A DNA stretch of 5,408 nt, taken from Actinobacteria bacterium UBA2236. Lineage in GTDB: Bacteria; Actinomycetota; Actinomycetes; Nanopelagicales; Nanopelagicaceae. The notes under the pieces are model-generated. The model ran no database searches. It saw only the letters and a list, made by a program, of their open reading frames with translations, and was not told where the DNA came from. The stretch is taken from positions 13,456 to 18,863 of the forward strand of contig DDYK01000007.1 in NCBI GenBank assembly GCA_002347935.1, written 5' to 3'. Of this stretch, positions 1 through 5,408 are shown piece after piece (within the stretch, counting starts at the first letter, position 1; each line of letters opens with the position of its first letter). The translations under genes and the position numbers were made by a program.

Positions 1-15
1 GGCAATCCTACGGAG

Positions 16-89
16 CGCGCCCGGCAGGAATCGAACCTGCGACAACCCGCTTAGAAGGCGGGTGCTCTATCCGACTGAGCTACGGGCGC
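16..89 (-). tRNA. tRNA-Arg (anticodon UCU)
   Basis: Read on the minus strand this folds as a complete cloverleaf. The 7-bp acceptor stem pairs 83-89 with 17-23, and the D stem pairs 77-80 with 64-67. The 5-bp anticodon stem pairs 58-62 with 46-50 around the loop CTTCTAA. The T stem pairs 36-40 with 24-28 around a TTCGATT loop. The anticodon is TCT (complement of 53-55), so it reads AGA and AGG, which are frequent arginine codons in the neighbouring genes. The discriminator base is G (position 16). The following bases are CTC, so the 3' CCA is not encoded and must be added by the CCA-adding enzyme. It diverges from ettA across about 60 bases. Confidence 0.97.
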
Positions 90-102
90 ATTTAACGACC
101 TA

Positions 103-108
103 AGTCTA
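103..108 (-). promoter_or_regulatory. possible -10 element of the tRNA-Arg promoter
   Basis: On the minus strand this hexamer reads TAGACT, fitting the actinobacterial TANNNT -10 pattern. A start about 7 bases downstream would give a leader of roughly 7 bases before the tRNA 5' end, which is normal for a bacterial tRNA gene. No convincing -35 sits at 16-18 bases, so this is tentative. The same short region must also hold any ettA promoter, which I could not place. Confidence 0.28.
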
Positions 109-152
109 TCTAGTGCCAAGTAATGCTCGGATAAACGATAAGGTTTCGCCTC

Positions 153-1820
153 GTGGCAGAGTTCATTTACACAATGAAGAAGGCGCGTAAAGCCCATGGC
201 GATAAGGTCATTCTTGACGATGTGACTCTGATGTTTCTTCCCGGGGCAAAAATTGGTGTTCTTGGCCCTAATGGCGCTGGAAAATCAACGGTCCTTCAAA
301 TCATGGCAGGTTTGCAGCAACCATCAAATGGTGAGGCCTACTTAAGCCCTGGATATAGCGTGGGAATATTGCTTCAAGAGCCGCCGCTTAGTGAAGATAA
401 GAATGTTTTGGAAAATGTCCAAGAGGGAGTGGCAGAAACTATTGCCCTACTTGATCGCTTCAACAAAGTATCTGAGGAGATGGCAAGCCCTGATGCTGAT
501 TATGACAAGTTGCTTGCAGAGATGGGAAGCTTACAAGAAAAGCTTGATCACTTAAGTGCTTGGGATTTAGATTCACAGTTAGAGCAAGCGATGGACGCAC
601 TTAGATGTCCGCCCCCTGATGCTGATGTCAAAGTTTTATCAGGCGGTGAGAGAAGAAGAGTTGCGTTATGTAAATTGCTCTTGCAAAAGCCAGATCTACT
701 TCTACTTGATGAGCCAACTAACCATCTAGATGCAGAATCCGTTTTATGGCTTGAACAATTTCTTTCAAAGTATGAGGGAACAGTTGTTGCAATCACCCAT
801 GATCGCTACTTCCTAGATAACGTTGCGCAATGGATCTTGGAGTTAGATCGAGGCCGGGCCTATCCCTATGAGGGAAACTACTCGACATTTCTTGAGACAA
901 AAGCAGCAAGACTAAAAGTTGAGGGACAAAAAGATGCCAAGCGAGCAAAGCGATTGGCAGAGGAGCTGGATTGGGTCAGGCAGAATGCTAAAGGGCGCCA
1001 AGTTAAGTCAAAGTCGCGTCTTGCAAGATATGAAGAGATGGCGGCAGAGGCTGAGAAGGCTAGAAAGCTTGATTTTGAAGAGATTCAAATCCCAATGGGA
1101 CCAAGGCTTGGAAATATCGTTGTTGATGTTGAAAACCTTTCAAAAGGCTTTGGTGATCGCCTCCTAATTGATGATCTCTCTTTCTCGCTGCCGCGAAATG
1201 GAATTGTCGGAGTTATTGGGCCAAATGGCGCTGGAAAGACAACTCTATTTAAGATGATTCTCGGACTTGAAACACCAGATTCAGGAAGTATTAAAGTTGG
1301 TGAGACGGTAAAGGTCTCTTATGTCGATCAATCAAGATCAGGAATTGATCCCAAGAAATCACTTTGGGAAGTTGTCTCAGATGGCCTTGATTTCATGAAG
1401 GTTGGCGCAGTTGAAATGCCCAGCAGAGCTTATGTCTCTGCTTTTGGCTTTAAAGGACCAGATCAACAGAAAGCTGCTGGAGTTTTATCAGGTGGAGAGC
1501 GAAATAGATTAAATCTTGCACTAACTCTCAAGCAAGGTGGAAATTTATTACTACTTGATGAGCCAACTAATGATTTAGATGTTGAAACACTTGGTTCACT
1601 TGAAAATGCACTGCTTGAATTTCCTGGTTGCGCCGTAATCGTTTCTCACGATCGTTGGTTCTTAGACCGCATCACAACTCACATTTTGGCTTATGAAGGG
1701 GATTCAAAGTGGTTCTGGTTTGAAGGAAACTTTGAAAGTTATGAAGAGAATAAGATTGCTCGTCTTGGCATTGATGCCGCTCGGCCACACCGTGCTACCT
1801 ACCGTAAATTAACTAGGTAG
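153..1820 (+). CDS. ettA: energy-dependent translational throttle protein EttA (ABC-F ATPase)
   Basis: This is a soluble ABC-F protein of 555 residues, the usual EttA length. In E. coli, EttA binds the ribosomal E site and gates the step from initiation to elongation according to the ATP/ADP ratio. Two ABC domains are visible. The first has Walker A GPNGAGKS at 38-45, signature LSGGE at 162-166, and Walker B LLLLDEPTNHLD at 182-193 with catalytic E187. The second has Walker A GPNGAGKT at 356-363, signature LSGGE at 445-449, and Walker B at 465-476 with catalytic E470. A charged helical insert at about 85-140 matches the EttA arm. The basic segment at about 245-320, including KGRQVKSKSRLARYEE, matches the inter-domain P-site tether. 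The chosen start is GTG, because the protein then begins MAEFIYTMKKARK as the family does; a weak AAGG lies 9 bases upstream. The thioesterase gene follows after 11 bases. Confidence 0.97.
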   Translation: MAEFIYTMKKARKAHGDKVILDDVTLMFLPGAKIGVLGPNGAGKSTVLQIMAGLQQPSNGEAYLSPGYSVGILLQEPPLSEDKNVLENVQEGVAETIALLDRFNKVSEEMASPDADYDKLLAEMGSLQEKLDHLSAWDLDSQLEQAMDALRCPPPDADVKVLSGGERRRVALCKLLLQKPDLLLLDEPTNHLDAESVLWLEQFLSKYEGTVVAITHDRYFLDNVAQWILELDRGRAYPYEGNYSTFLETKAARLKVEGQKDAKRAKRLAEELDWVRQNAKGRQVKSKSRLARYEEMAAEAEKARKLDFEEIQIPMGPRLGNIVVDVENLSKGFGDRLLIDDLSFSLPRNGIVGVIGPNGAGKTTLFKMILGLETPDSGSIKVGETVKVSYVDQSRSGIDPKKSLWEVVSDGLDFMKVGAVEMPSRAYVSAFGFKGPDQQKAAGVLSGGERNRLNLALTLKQGGNLLLLDEPTNDLDVETLGSLENALLEFPGCAVIVSHDRWFLDRITTHILAYEGDSKWFWFEGNFESYEENKIARLGIDAARPHRATYRKLTR

Positions 1821-1831
1821 TAAGAGAAATT

Positions 1832-2236
1832 ATGAAATACACCCATAAAGCATTTGTTCGCTGGGATGATCTTGATGCATTTGGTCATGTTAATAATGCA
1901 AAGTATTTAACCTACGCCCAGGAGGCGCGCTTTGATTGGGGTTGGTACTCCTTTGCTGAAAAGAAAGAGGAGCCAATTTTGATGGAGATGGTGGTTGCCA
2001 GAGCTGAGGTTGATTACCTAGCGCCAATTACTGAGGGTGGTTGTTTTTATGATGTTACTTTATGGGTAGATTCAATTGGTAACTCATCATTTGTAAATGG
2101 ATATGAGATTTCTAAAGATGGCGTTATCTATGCAAAAATGAAGACAGTTCAGGTAACAATAGATTTAAATACGAGAAAATCTCGGCCAATAAATGATGCC
2201 GAACGTGAGTTTTTAACAAAATTCTTAGAAAAATAG
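1832..2236 (+). CDS. acyl-CoA thioesterase, 4HBT/YbgC-FadM-like hotdog fold
   Basis: This 134-residue protein has the size of a single hotdog domain and probably hydrolyses acyl-CoA thioesters in the cytoplasm as an oligomer. The diagnostic motif is near the N-terminus: RWDDLDAFGHVNN at residues 10-22. There the DxDxxGHVNN pattern places the likely catalytic aspartate at D15 (family inference) and starts the long hotdog helix NNAKYLTYAQEARFDW. A beta-rich second half follows, with VDYLAPI and VTLWVDSIGNSSF. There is no signal peptide. The ATG lies 11 bases after the ettA stop with a weak purine-rich AAGAGA in front, so co-transcription and perhaps translational re-initiation are likely. The acyl substrate cannot be read from the sequence; a hydroxybenzoyl-CoA thioesterase-like or FadM-like role is possible. 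The stop codon lies inside a 13-base tandem duplication. Confidence 0.88.
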   Translation: MKYTHKAFVRWDDLDAFGHVNNAKYLTYAQEARFDWGWYSFAEKKEEPILMEMVVARAEVDYLAPITEGGCFYDVTLWVDSIGNSSFVNGYEISKDGVIYAKMKTVQVTIDLNTRKSRPINDAEREFLTKFLEK

Positions 2237-2254
2237 ATTAGAAAAATAGATTAG
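2225..2254 (+). repeat. 13-base tandem duplication at the thioesterase stop
   Basis: The unit TTAGAAAAATAGA occurs at 2225-2237 and again, identically, at 2238-2250, followed by a third partial TTAG at 2251-2254. The thioesterase stop codon TAG (2234-2236) is in the first copy. The second copy fills most of the 32-base gap before the globin gene. It looks like a slippage or local duplication event. It adds non-coding spacer and leaves the thioesterase reading frame intact. Confidence 0.9.
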
Positions 2255-2268
2255 TAAGCAATCCCACC

Positions 2269-2649
2269 TTGAGTACAGAGAGTTTCTATGAACGAGCAGG
2301 TGGGCAAAAAACCTTTAATGATTTAACCTCTCATTTTTACGCTCTCGTTGCGGTAAATCCAGTGCTTCGGCCGATGTATCCAGAGAGTGATTTACATGGC
2401 GCAGCCAGGAGGTTGCAATTATTTTTAGAGCAGTATTGGGGCGGACCAACTACTTACAGCCAAGAGCGAGGACATCCCAGATTAAGAATGCGCCATGGGC
2501 AATTTCATATCTCAAAAACTGAGCATGATGCCTGGATATCTTGTATGAAGGCTGCAGTTGAGGCACTTGAGATTGCAGATGATTTAAAATCTGAACTTTG
2601 GCAGTACTTAACATCAGCAGCTGCTGCCATGGTTAACGCAGCTGATTAA
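2269..2649 (+). CDS. glbO: group II truncated haemoglobin (GlbO/trHbO type)
   Basis: This 126-residue cytoplasmic haem protein has a 2-on-2 globin fold. The group II hallmarks are visible: Y24 (B10), Y37 (CD1), proximal haem ligand H76 (F8) in RLRMRHGQF, and W89 (G8) in DAWISCM. The FLEQYWGGPTTYSQERGHPRLRMRH block is the classic actinobacterial trHbO signature. Family members bind O2 tightly and are linked to O2/NO or peroxide chemistry and membrane-associated respiration; the exact role here is inference. The start is TTG. It is the only start codon between the in-frame stop at 2239-2241 and FYERAGG, where the family fold begins, and the next methionine (M36) lies inside the fold. No clear Shine-Dalgarno precedes it. 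The gene is third in the ettA-thioesterase run and converges on the mscS-like gene. Confidence 0.93.
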   Translation: MSTESFYERAGGQKTFNDLTSHFYALVAVNPVLRPMYPESDLHGAARRLQLFLEQYWGGPTTYSQERGHPRLRMRHGQFHISKTEHDAWISCMKAAVEALEIADDLKSELWQYLTSAAAAMVNAAD

Positions 2650-2667
2650 GATCTAATCTTATTTTTT
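2647..2667 (+). terminator. weak hairpin plus T-run after the globin gene
   Basis: TAAGAT (2647-2652) pairs with ATCTTA (2656-2661) around a 3-base CTA loop, followed directly by six Ts (2662-2667). This is the layout of a Rho-independent terminator for the plus-strand run. The stem has only one G-C pair, so it is weak. The globin stop TAA forms its 5' side, and the convergent mscS-like stop lies in its 3' arm. On the minus strand no T-run follows the hairpin. Confidence 0.45.
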
Positions 2668-3216
2668 AGGTTGAGATTTATTTCCGACCTTAAGTATCTC
2701 ACCATTTCTTAGGTACCAGATAGTGCCATTTGCATCTCTTACCGTAGTAATTCTAAGTCCAACAGTTTCAACTACACCTATAATATCTAAGACATCAACC
2801 TTATCGCCGACCCCATATTGATCTTCAACCAACATAAATATGCCAGATAAAATATCTCGGACTAAGGTTTGGGCACCAAGACCTAAAGCAACTCCAATAA
2901 CTCCAGCAGATGCAATTAGCGGTCCAAGGTTTAATCCAAATTCAGATAAGATCATAAAGATGGCAATTAACCAGATGCCACCATTTAATGTTGATTTTAA
3001 AACTGAGCTAGTAGTTTTAGCCCGCTCTTTTTGTCTAATCCCACTTCGCTTTGGCCCTGGAATTAGATCTGCACTAGCTACCTTATTCATAAACCTAGAA
3101 ATTGAGCGCTGACCAAGTAGTGAGATGGTGATCGCCAAGATCACAATTAGGGTGATATTAAGCGGGGCGCCGGTGAACCAATCTATGGCAGATTGCATAT
3201 TCTCGGTGATTTCCAT
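2659..3216 (-). CDS. minimal MscS-family mechanosensitive ion channel, C-terminal domain absent
   Basis: This is a 185-residue inner-membrane channel of the small-conductance mechanosensitive type, which would release solutes on hypo-osmotic shock. A first membrane helix spans about 18-36 and a second about 77-95. Then comes the conserved pore helix TM3 with the Ala/Gly pattern ASAGVIGVALGLGAQTLVRDILSG (about 102-125). The beta domain FMLVEDQYGVGDKVDV to TVRDANGTIWYLRNGEILKVGNKSQ ends at about 182. The protein stops four residues later (PKK), just where other MscS proteins enter the alpha/beta vestibule domain of roughly 90 residues or more, so that domain is missing. Only 9 bases separate its stop from the convergent globin stop, leaving no room for a lost remainder. 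The ATG at 3216 lacks a clear Shine-Dalgarno; M7 is an alternative start. Confidence 0.9.
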   Translation of the reverse strand: MEITENMQSAIDWFTGAPLNITLIVILAITISLLGQRSISRFMNKVASADLIPGPKRSGIRQKERAKTTSSVLKSTLNGGIWLIAIFMILSEFGLNLGPLIASAGVIGVALGLGAQTLVRDILSGIFMLVEDQYGVGDKVDVLDIIGVVETVGLRITTVRDANGTIWYLRNGEILKVGNKSQPKK

Positions 3217-3249
3217 GATTAGATGAAAACTTTAACCCAAATGTAATTG

Positions 3250-3255
3250 AGAATA
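3250..3255 (-). promoter_or_regulatory. possible -10 element for the mscS-like gene
   Basis: Read on the minus strand this is TATTCT, matching TANNNT, 33 bases before the ATG at 3216. The nearest -35-like hexamer, TTGGCA on the minus strand (3276-3281), is 20 bases away, longer than the usual 16-18, so the assignment is weak. The same TTGGCA/TTGCCA site lies in the region a plus-strand HNH promoter would use. Confidence 0.22.
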
Positions 3256-3275
3256 TGGTTAGAAATGCTGATTTT

Positions 3276-3323
3276 TTGCCAAACCTCAGGCAAGATATGC
3301 CTACCGGCGCGAGCCACGCGCTG
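3276..3323 (+). promoter_or_regulatory. structured region upstream of the HNH gene (inverted repeats and GC-rich hairpin)
   Basis: Three nested symmetry elements sit here. TTGCC (3276-3280) pairs with GGCAA (3289-3293). GGCA (3289-3292) can instead pair with TGCC (3298-3301), so these two arrangements exclude each other. Then a strong 7-bp stem pairs 3305-3311 with 3317-3323 around an AGCCA loop; it contains one G-U pair and is otherwise all G-C. The GC-rich stem ends 8 bases before a GAGGAG ribosome-binding site (3331-3336) that serves the GTG start at 3348. The placement suggests a 5' leader or operator, but no known RNA family was recognised and the transcription start is unknown. No T-run follows the stem, so it is not a standard terminator. 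Confidence 0.4.
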
Positions 3324-3347
3324 TAAGCAAGAGGAGAAGTAGTTCAA

Positions 3348-3872
3348 GTGTCACAAACATTGGTACTGAACGCTACCTATGAGCCACTAGGTGTCGTATC
3401 AGAGCGACGAGCATTGATACTCGTCCTAAACTCGCGCGCCATTAGCGTTGAGGATTCAGATCGCATCCTTACCTACGCCAGAGGAACAATTACCTTACCG
3501 TCGGTAATTAAATTGAATAAATTTGTAAAGATTCCATATCGTCACGCAGTTCCACTATCTCGCCGAGCAATCTTTGCCCGTGATAACAATAGATGTGTTT
3601 ACTGCGGAGTTACTGCCACCTCAATTGATCATGTAATTCCAAGATCAAGAGGCGGTGGACATAATTGGGAGAATGTGGTCTCTGCTTGTCACAAATGTAA
3701 TCACCTTAAGGCTGATAAGACCTTAAAGGATTTAGGTTGGCGCCTTCGCTACAAACCAAAGGAGCCAGTAGGTGCAGCTTGGCGAATTCTTGGCACTGGC
3801 AAACCTCATCGAGTTTGGATTCCATACTTAAAACCATTTGGGGTAGAGGCGATTGGAGCAGCTAGCGCATGA
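3348..3872 (+). CDS. HNH endonuclease family protein
   Basis: This 174-residue protein is of the stand-alone HNH type widespread in Actinobacteria. The N-terminal part, LVLNATYEPLGVVSERRALILVL (about 5-27), is the family-specific module. The treble-clef HNH nuclease domain follows: CVYC (83-86), SIDHVIPRSRGG with D94-H95 as the catalytic pair, W107-x-N109, and C114-x-x-C117 followed by N118 and K121. The four cysteines would hold a structural zinc, and H95 is the expected general base. All key positions are present, so an active metal-dependent nuclease is plausible, but the biological substrate of this group is not known. The GTG start is chosen because the protein then begins MSQTLVLNATYEPL and a good GAGGAG lies upstream, although its spacing of 11 bases is slightly long. 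The last codons overlap the next gene (ATGA). Confidence 0.9.
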   Translation: MSQTLVLNATYEPLGVVSERRALILVLNSRAISVEDSDRILTYARGTITLPSVIKLNKFVKIPYRHAVPLSRRAIFARDNNRCVYCGVTATSIDHVIPRSRGGGHNWENVVSACHKCNHLKADKTLKDLGWRLRYKPKEPVGAAWRILGTGKPHRVWIPYLKPFGVEAIGAASA

Positions 3873-4045
3873 TTGAAGATGGCACCGTAGCTGGGCAAGG
3901 GTTAACCTTTTTACAAACCTTTACCTACTTTTTTGTTGCCCCAACAGTTTTATTTGTTGTGATCTCATTTTTTGCCTACATCACCGCAAAAGAGGTAAGA
4001 GCTAAATCTAAGAGGAGATCAGTTAACCTAACTCAAATTGAGTAG
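3869..4045 (+). CDS. 58-residue single-pass membrane protein, unknown function
   Basis: I do not recognise this protein. Its ATG overlaps the TGA of the HNH gene (ATGA at 3869-3872), a standard sign of translational coupling. The translation has a short acidic N-terminus (MIEDGTVAGQG) and one strongly hydrophobic, aromatic-rich segment at about 17-40 (FTYFFVAPTVLFVVISFFAYITA). A basic tail follows (KEVRAKSKRRS, 41-51), and it ends NLTQIE. By the positive-inside rule the tail should face the cytoplasm and the N-terminus the outside. There is no cleavable-signal pattern. The hydrophobic and charged layout and the overlap support a real gene. It is plus-strand and convergent with the aminopeptidase gene, whose stop is 8 bases beyond. 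It could be a membrane anchor or partner for the HNH protein, or simply an unrelated small membrane protein. Confidence 0.72.
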   Translation: MIEDGTVAGQGLTFLQTFTYFFVAPTVLFVVISFFAYITAKEVRAKSKRRSVNLTQIE

Positions 4046-4057
4046 GTAATTAATTAC
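4046..4057. repeat. 12-base perfect palindrome between convergent genes
   Basis: GTAATTAATTAC is its own reverse complement. It spans the 8-base gap and the stop codon of the aminopeptidase gene. A second inverted pair, GAGTA (4040-4044) with TACTC (4055-4059), overlaps it. It could act as a weak bidirectional transcription end point or a protein-binding site, but there is no T-run and the AT-rich stem is weak. Confidence 0.4.
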
Positions 4058-5408
4058 TCATCCCGCTTCTGCACAGCAAGTGCGCGCTCTAAAGAGTCCT
4101 TAGCCTCAATTACCAATCGGCGCAATCCAGTTTGAGCATCCTTGCCAGCACCACTTAACCATTGATTGGTTTTCTCTAGGGTTGCTTGGGTAGTTATATA
4201 GATTGGAAACATCCCAGTGACAAACTTACTTGCTACCTCATAGGATTTTTTACCCCAAGTTTCAATTAATAACTCAAAGTAAGGATCGATGTAATTTGCT
4301 AGCAGCGGGCGATGAAGCGCTCGCATAAACCCAGTTAACTTTGCCTCTCGCTCAGAGGTGGATAACTCATCTTGAGTAATTGATTGCCATACCTCATCTT
4401 TTGCCTTTGCCAAAGGTCGTGCCGCCAGAGCAGTTTGATATGAAAGTTTTCCAGTTAGGGTGTTATCTAACTCCAACTCTTGGGCAAGTGATTTCTCATC
4501 CATAACCCCTCGCTCTGCTAATGCGATAACAATTGACCACCTCATCTCTGGATCCACCTTAAGTCCTGGTAATTTTCCAGCTAGGAAATCCTTTAATAAC
4601 TCATTGTGCTCAGCGCTTGAAGCAAATGTGGTAAAGCTTTTAACAAACTGTAATTGATTGTCACTACCTGCTTTTGCATTAGCAATCATTTTTTCAAATG
4701 CATTTGCCACCTTTAATCTTGCGGAGTCTCGTTTCTTTGGATTTGAGTAGAGCTCTACGGCGGTAGAAAGCTGGCTAGCAATTATGGTTACAGTGGCAAT
4801 TTCACTCTCACCTTCAATACCAGCTAGAGCAATATCAATAAAATCTGAGGTTGCAAGCTCACTATCGCGCAACATATCCCAGGCGGCAGACCAGCAGAGT
4901 GCTCGAGTTAGAGAATCATCAATTTTTCCAATATATTTTTTTAAGCTCTCAATAGATCGATTATCAAATCTAATCTTGGCGTAGGTTAAATCCCTATCAT
5001 TTAGTAAGAGAAGATCTGCTACCGGCTCGCCTGCTAATTGGCTAACCACTGTTTTTTCACCTGCAACATCTAACTCAACACTTTTACGCAAAGTAATCTT
5101 TTCATTTACTAGATCATATAAACCGATCGCCATCCGGTGGGGGCGAAGTTGGGTTGAATCCTTTGGCATCTTTGGCGGTGATTGGATAATTGAAATCTTT
5201 TGGTACTTATCGGCTTGGATTTCTAGCTCTGGCTGCAAAGTATTAACACCTGCTGTTTGTAACCAGGTAGAAACCCATGGCTTTAGATCCTTACCACTAC
5301 TTTGAGTTAACTCAATTAGTAGATCATCTAAAGTAGTATTTTTAAAAGCGTGCTTGGCAAAGTATCTTTGCAATCCCAAAATGAAATTATCTCGCCCAAC
5401 ATGGGCTA
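4054..5408 (-). CDS. pepN: aminopeptidase N, M1 family (C-terminal part; gene runs off the window)
   Basis: The minus-strand frame stays open to the window edge, giving 450 complete C-terminal codons. The first visible residues, AHVGRDNFILGLQRYFAKHAFKNTTLDDLL, match the end of the M1 peptidase domain. There, bacterial PepN proteins read A.VG...F..GL..YF..HA..N.TL.DLL, followed by a W...W..TAGVNTL segment (PWVSTWLQTAGVNTLQPE). The remainder is a beta-sandwich and then a long helical ERAP1-like C-terminal domain ending in AVQKRDE. The zinc site HExxH and the exopeptidase GAMEN motif would be in the roughly 400 missing N-terminal residues, so catalysis cannot be checked here. The enzyme is a cytoplasmic zinc aminopeptidase that trims N-terminal residues from peptides. 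A TTG at 5377-5379 is internal, not the start, because conserved sequence continues upstream of it. Confidence 0.93.
   Translation of the reverse strand, partial: AHVGRDNFILGLQRYFAKHAFKNTTLDDLLIELTQSSGKDLKPWVSTWLQTAGVNTLQPELEIQADKYQKISIIQSPPKMPKDSTQLRPHRMAIGLYDLVNEKITLRKSVELDVAGEKTVVSQLAGEPVADLLLLNDRDLTYAKIRFDNRSIESLKKYIGKIDDSLTRALCWSAAWDMLRDSELATSDFIDIALAGIEGESEIATVTIIASQLSTAVELYSNPKKRDSARLKVANAFEKMIANAKAGSDNQLQFVKSFTTFASSAEHNELLKDFLAGKLPGLKVDPEMRWSIVIALAERGVMDEKSLAQELELDNTLTGKLSYQTALAARPLAKAKDEVWQSITQDELSTSEREAKLTGFMRALHRPLLANYIDPYFELLIETWGKKSYEVASKFVTGMFPIYITTQATLEKTNQWLSGAGKDAQTGLRRLVIEAKDSLERALAVQKRDE

Noticed and set aside
1..152. Integration site or mobile element at the tRNA-Arg 3' end
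   Set aside because: tRNA genes are common integration sites, but there is no integrase and no repeat of the tRNA 3' end elsewhere in the window, and only 15 bases lie beyond that end.
548..796. Minus-strand 82-codon ORF inside ettA
   Set aside because: It lies opposite conserved ABC signature and Walker B sequence, with no family-like features; it is a shadow of ettA.
919..1167. Plus-strand 82-codon ORF in another frame of ettA
   Set aside because: It overlaps the conserved ettA linker frame fully and has no recognisable domain.
2600..2660. Frameshifted remainder of the MscS C-terminal domain
   Set aside because: The sequence past the mscS stop is the conserved 3' end of the globin gene on the other strand; no vestibule-like sequence was seen there.
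2840..3112. Plus-strand 90-codon ORF opposite the mscS-like gene
   Set aside because: It is antisense to the conserved pore helix; the Pro-rich translation looks like a reverse-strand shadow.
3348..3872. HNH gene as a homing endonuclease or phage packaging nuclease
   Set aside because: It is stand-alone, sits among housekeeping genes, has the N-terminal module of the chromosomal actinobacterial family, and there is no intron, intein or terminase nearby.
4460..4984. Two plus-strand ORFs of 65-66 codons opposite pepN
   Set aside because: Both are antisense to the pepN C-terminal domain and have Ser-rich shadow composition with no ribosome-binding site or motif.
5377..5379. TTG as the start of a 441-codon aminopeptidase gene
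   Set aside because: The frame stays open to the window edge and the upstream codons (AHVGRDNFI) match the conserved M1 family sequence, so the gene is cut by the window rather than starting here.

Overview
The window looks like an ordinary chromosomal core segment of a low-GC actinobacterium, by eye about 40-45% GC with AT-rich wobble positions. EttA, group II truncated haemoglobin, the HNH protein and aminopeptidase N all read as actinobacterial-type sequences. Low GC, short intergenic gaps and GTG/TTG starts suggest a streamlined freshwater lineage such as 'Ca. Nanopelagicales' (acI). That placement is inferred from sequence recall and was not computed.

Layout, left to right. A tRNA-Arg(UCU) lies on the minus strand. 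Divergent from it, on the plus strand, is a compact run: ettA (ABC-F translation factor), a hotdog-fold acyl-CoA thioesterase, and a group II truncated haemoglobin. Convergent to the haemoglobin gene is an unusually short MscS-type channel gene on the minus strand. After a 131-base divergent intergenic region come an HNH-endonuclease-family gene and, joined to it by an ATGA stop/start overlap, a 58-codon single-pass membrane protein gene (plus strand). The right part is the 3' portion of an M1-family aminopeptidase N gene (minus strand), whose 5' end and catalytic domain lie beyond the window.

Functionally these are separate housekeeping roles: decoding of AGA/AGG codons, ribosome gating by energy state, thioester hydrolysis, O2/NO-type haem chemistry, osmotic protection and peptide turnover. 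ettA, the thioesterase gene and the globin gene are probably co-transcribed because the gaps are 11 and 32 bases. The HNH gene and the small membrane protein gene are probably translationally coupled.

I found no mobile element, CRISPR array, prophage or obvious defence island. The points most worth a second look are the minimal MscS lacking its C-terminal vestibule domain, the unrecognised membrane peptide coupled to the HNH protein, the structured leader in front of the HNH gene, and a 13-base tandem duplication at the thioesterase stop codon. There is no gene-free stretch over 300 bases; the longest is 3217-3347.
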